Assembly (NCBI GenBank): GCA_027001525.1
Contig: JALTMR010000165.1
Location: 1 to 6,639, forward strand
Direction of reading: 5' to 3'
Origin: Gammaproteobacteria bacterium
GTDB lineage: Bacteria > Pseudomonadota > Gammaproteobacteria > Tenderiales > Tenderiaceae
DNA: 6,639 nt
Shown: positions 5,500-6,639 of the stretch, in pieces
Position numbering within the stretch: the first letter of the stretch is position 1
How the letters are laid out: each line of letters begins with the position of its first letter
Made by a program: the position numbers and the translations under genes
The notes under the pieces: generated by a model
Database searches by the model: none
What the model was told of the DNA's origin: nothing
The model's input: the letters and a program-made list of their open reading frames with translations, nothing else

Positions 5500-6639
5500 G
5501 GCTGAAAATACTCCTCTAGCTCCTCGCCGAAGTAGTCCAGAATATTGCGCACCGGCAGTGGCAGCCCCCCGCCCAGGGCGCAGAGGGAGCCCAGCTCCAG
5601 CGTCTCCAGCAGCTCGTCAAACAGCTGGCGACTCAGGGGGGTGGCGGCGCTGGCCTGTTGCAGCAGGTGTTGGCCCTTCTCCGTGCCCAGGCGGCAGGGC
5701 AGGCACTTGCCGCACGATTCGCCAGCCATGTAGGAGAAGAGATGGCGCAGCAGGTCGATCATGGGGAATGTCCGGGGGATGGCGACGATGCCTGCGTGGC
5801 CCAGCAGAAAGCCCGCTTGTGCGAAGGACTCAAAGTCCAGCTGCAAATCGGCCAGTCTTTCCAGCGGCACGATGCTGCCCAGCGGGCCCCCCATCTGCAC
5901 CGCTTTGGCAGGTTGCCGAAAGCCGCCGGCTCTCTCCTCGATGAGCTCTATTAGCGCCGTCCCCATCTCCACCTCGTAGACCCCCGGCTGCTTGAAGCCG
6001 GCATCAAGGCAGACCAGCTTGGTGCCCGTGGCGAGGTCTGTGCCCCTTGCGGCAAAGGCCGCTCCGCCGTGCTGCAAAATCCAGGGAATGGCCGCGAAGG
6101 TCTCGACATTACTCACCAGTGTGGGCTGGCCGAAGAGTCCGGCCTGCGCCGGATAGGGTGGGCGCAGTCGCACCTCGGGCCGTAACCCCTCAATGGAGTT
6201 GAGCAAGGCCGACTCCTCACCGCAGATGTAGGCCCCGGCACCGCGAACAATATGGAACTGGAAGCCGTTCTCCGTCATGCCGTTGGCCTCATATTCACTG
6301 ATGGCGGCTGCCATGCACTGCTGTGCCTGCGGGTATTCGGCTCTTATATAGAGGTAACCGGTGTTGGCCCCGGCGGCCTCTGCGGCGGCCAGCATACCGG
6401 CCAGCACGCGGTGGGGCTGGTGCTCCAGCAGGTAGCGGTCGGAGAAAGCACCGGGGTCGCCCTCGTCGGCATTGCAGACAATGTATTTCTGCGCGGCATC
6501 GGCTTGGGCGCAGCTGGTGAGCTTGGTGGCAAAGGGGAAGCCCGCACCACCACGGCCCCGCAGCCTGGATGCCGTCAACTCATCGCAGATTCGGTCTGCC
6601 GCTAACCGGGTTGTCTGGTAGAGCGCATCGAGAGAGGCC
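5496..6639 (-). CDS. fdsB: Formate dehydrogenase FMN/NADH-binding beta subunit (NuoF-like), 5' partial
   Basis: The last 380 residues of a NuoF/51-kDa-type subunit; the frame stays open to the right edge, so the true start is outside the window. A TTG at 6576-6578 is an internal Leu, because the family-typical helix (SLDALYQTTRLAADRICDEL) precedes it. The subunit takes electrons from FdsA and reduces NAD+ through FMN. Visible motifs: SRLRGRGGAGFP, the glycine-rich FMN/NADH loop; NADEGDPGAFSDR with the following PH; YIRAEYPQA; GAGAYICGEESALLNSIEG; PPYPAQAGLFGQPT followed by NVET. Near the C-terminus ESCGKCLPCR (about 5691-5720) and the Cys of GSLCALG (5580-5582) supply the four ligands of the N3-type [4Fe-4S] cluster. 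It overlaps fdsA by four bases (ATGA), so the two subunits are co-translated. The FdhF-type partner marks this as formate dehydrogenase and not complex I or a bidirectional hydrogenase. The N-terminal part, possibly a thioredoxin-like domain as in other FdsB proteins, cannot be seen. Confidence 0.95.
   Translation of the reverse strand, partial: ASLDALYQTTRLAADRICDELTASRLRGRGGAGFPFATKLTSCAQADAAQKYIVCNADEGDPGAFSDRYLLEHQPHRVLAGMLAAAEAAGANTGYLYIRAEYPQAQQCMAAAISEYEANGMTENGFQFHIVRGAGAYICGEESALLNSIEGLRPEVRLRPPYPAQAGLFGQPTLVSNVETFAAIPWILQHGGAAFAARGTDLATGTKLVCLDAGFKQPGVYEVEMGTALIELIEERAGGFRQPAKAVQMGGPLGSIVPLERLADLQLDFESFAQAGFLLGHAGIVAIPRTFPMIDLLRHLFSYMAGESCGKCLPCRLGTEKGQHLLQQASAATPLSRQLFDELLETLELGSLCALGGGLPLPVRNILDYFGEELEEYFQP

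Noticed and set aside
3940..5505. A 521-codon open frame on the plus strand opposite fdsA
   Set aside because: It lies almost entirely antisense to the well-supported fdsA gene. Its translation is rich in Gly, Ala, Val and His with no recognisable domain, as expected of a mirror frame in GC-rich DNA.
5438..5944. A 168-codon plus-strand frame across the fdsA-fdsB junction
   Set aside because: Low-complexity Arg/Pro/Ala/Ser translation, antisense to two strongly conserved genes.
6576..6578. TTG as the start of fdsB
   Set aside because: The frame continues upstream to the window edge and encodes the helix that normally precedes the GRGGAGFP loop, so this codon is internal.

Overview
This GC-rich window comes from a bacterium, most likely a gammaproteobacterium. 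I base that on the close resemblance of the HinT-like protein to the enterobacterial family, and on the pairing of a NAD-linked, molybdenum- or tungsten-type formate dehydrogenase with two predicted outer-membrane proteins of a Gram-negative cell. I cannot name a genus from the sequence. There is no sign of an insertion sequence, phage, CRISPR array, tRNA or rRNA.

Layout. The left edge (1-79) is AT-richer and probably intergenic. Next comes a complete plus-strand gene for a HIT-family nucleotide hydrolase, hinT (80-424). It ends at a strong two-way terminator (443-475). Everything to the right is on the minus strand. Read in the direction of transcription (right to left) it contains: fdsB, the flavin/NADH-binding subunit of formate dehydrogenase, cut off at the right window edge; fdsA, the 901-residue catalytic subunit, overlapping fdsB by ATGA; a short gap with no clear terminator; a DUF3943 protein; a DUF3187 protein overlapping it by 7 bases; and a 37-residue single-pass membrane protein (504-617) that meets the shared terminator.

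How the genes work together. FdsA oxidises formate to CO2 at a Mo/W-bis-pterin centre. Electrons pass along its Fe-S chain to FdsB, where FMN reduces NAD+. The FdsG subunit and the maturation genes are not in the window and may lie beyond the right edge. The DUF3943 and DUF3187 proteins both look exported and end in an aromatic residue after an alternating segment, as outer-membrane beta-barrels do. The tiny membrane protein beyond them may belong to the same unit or have its own promoter.

Most notable points. First, FdsA has lost all ligands of the His-Cys3 [4Fe-4S] cluster normally found in this family, while keeping the other clusters and the active site. Second, there is a small, easily missed membrane-protein gene at 504-617. 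Third, there is a tightly coupled pair of uncharacterised predicted outer-membrane proteins. I found no clearly new multi-gene system.
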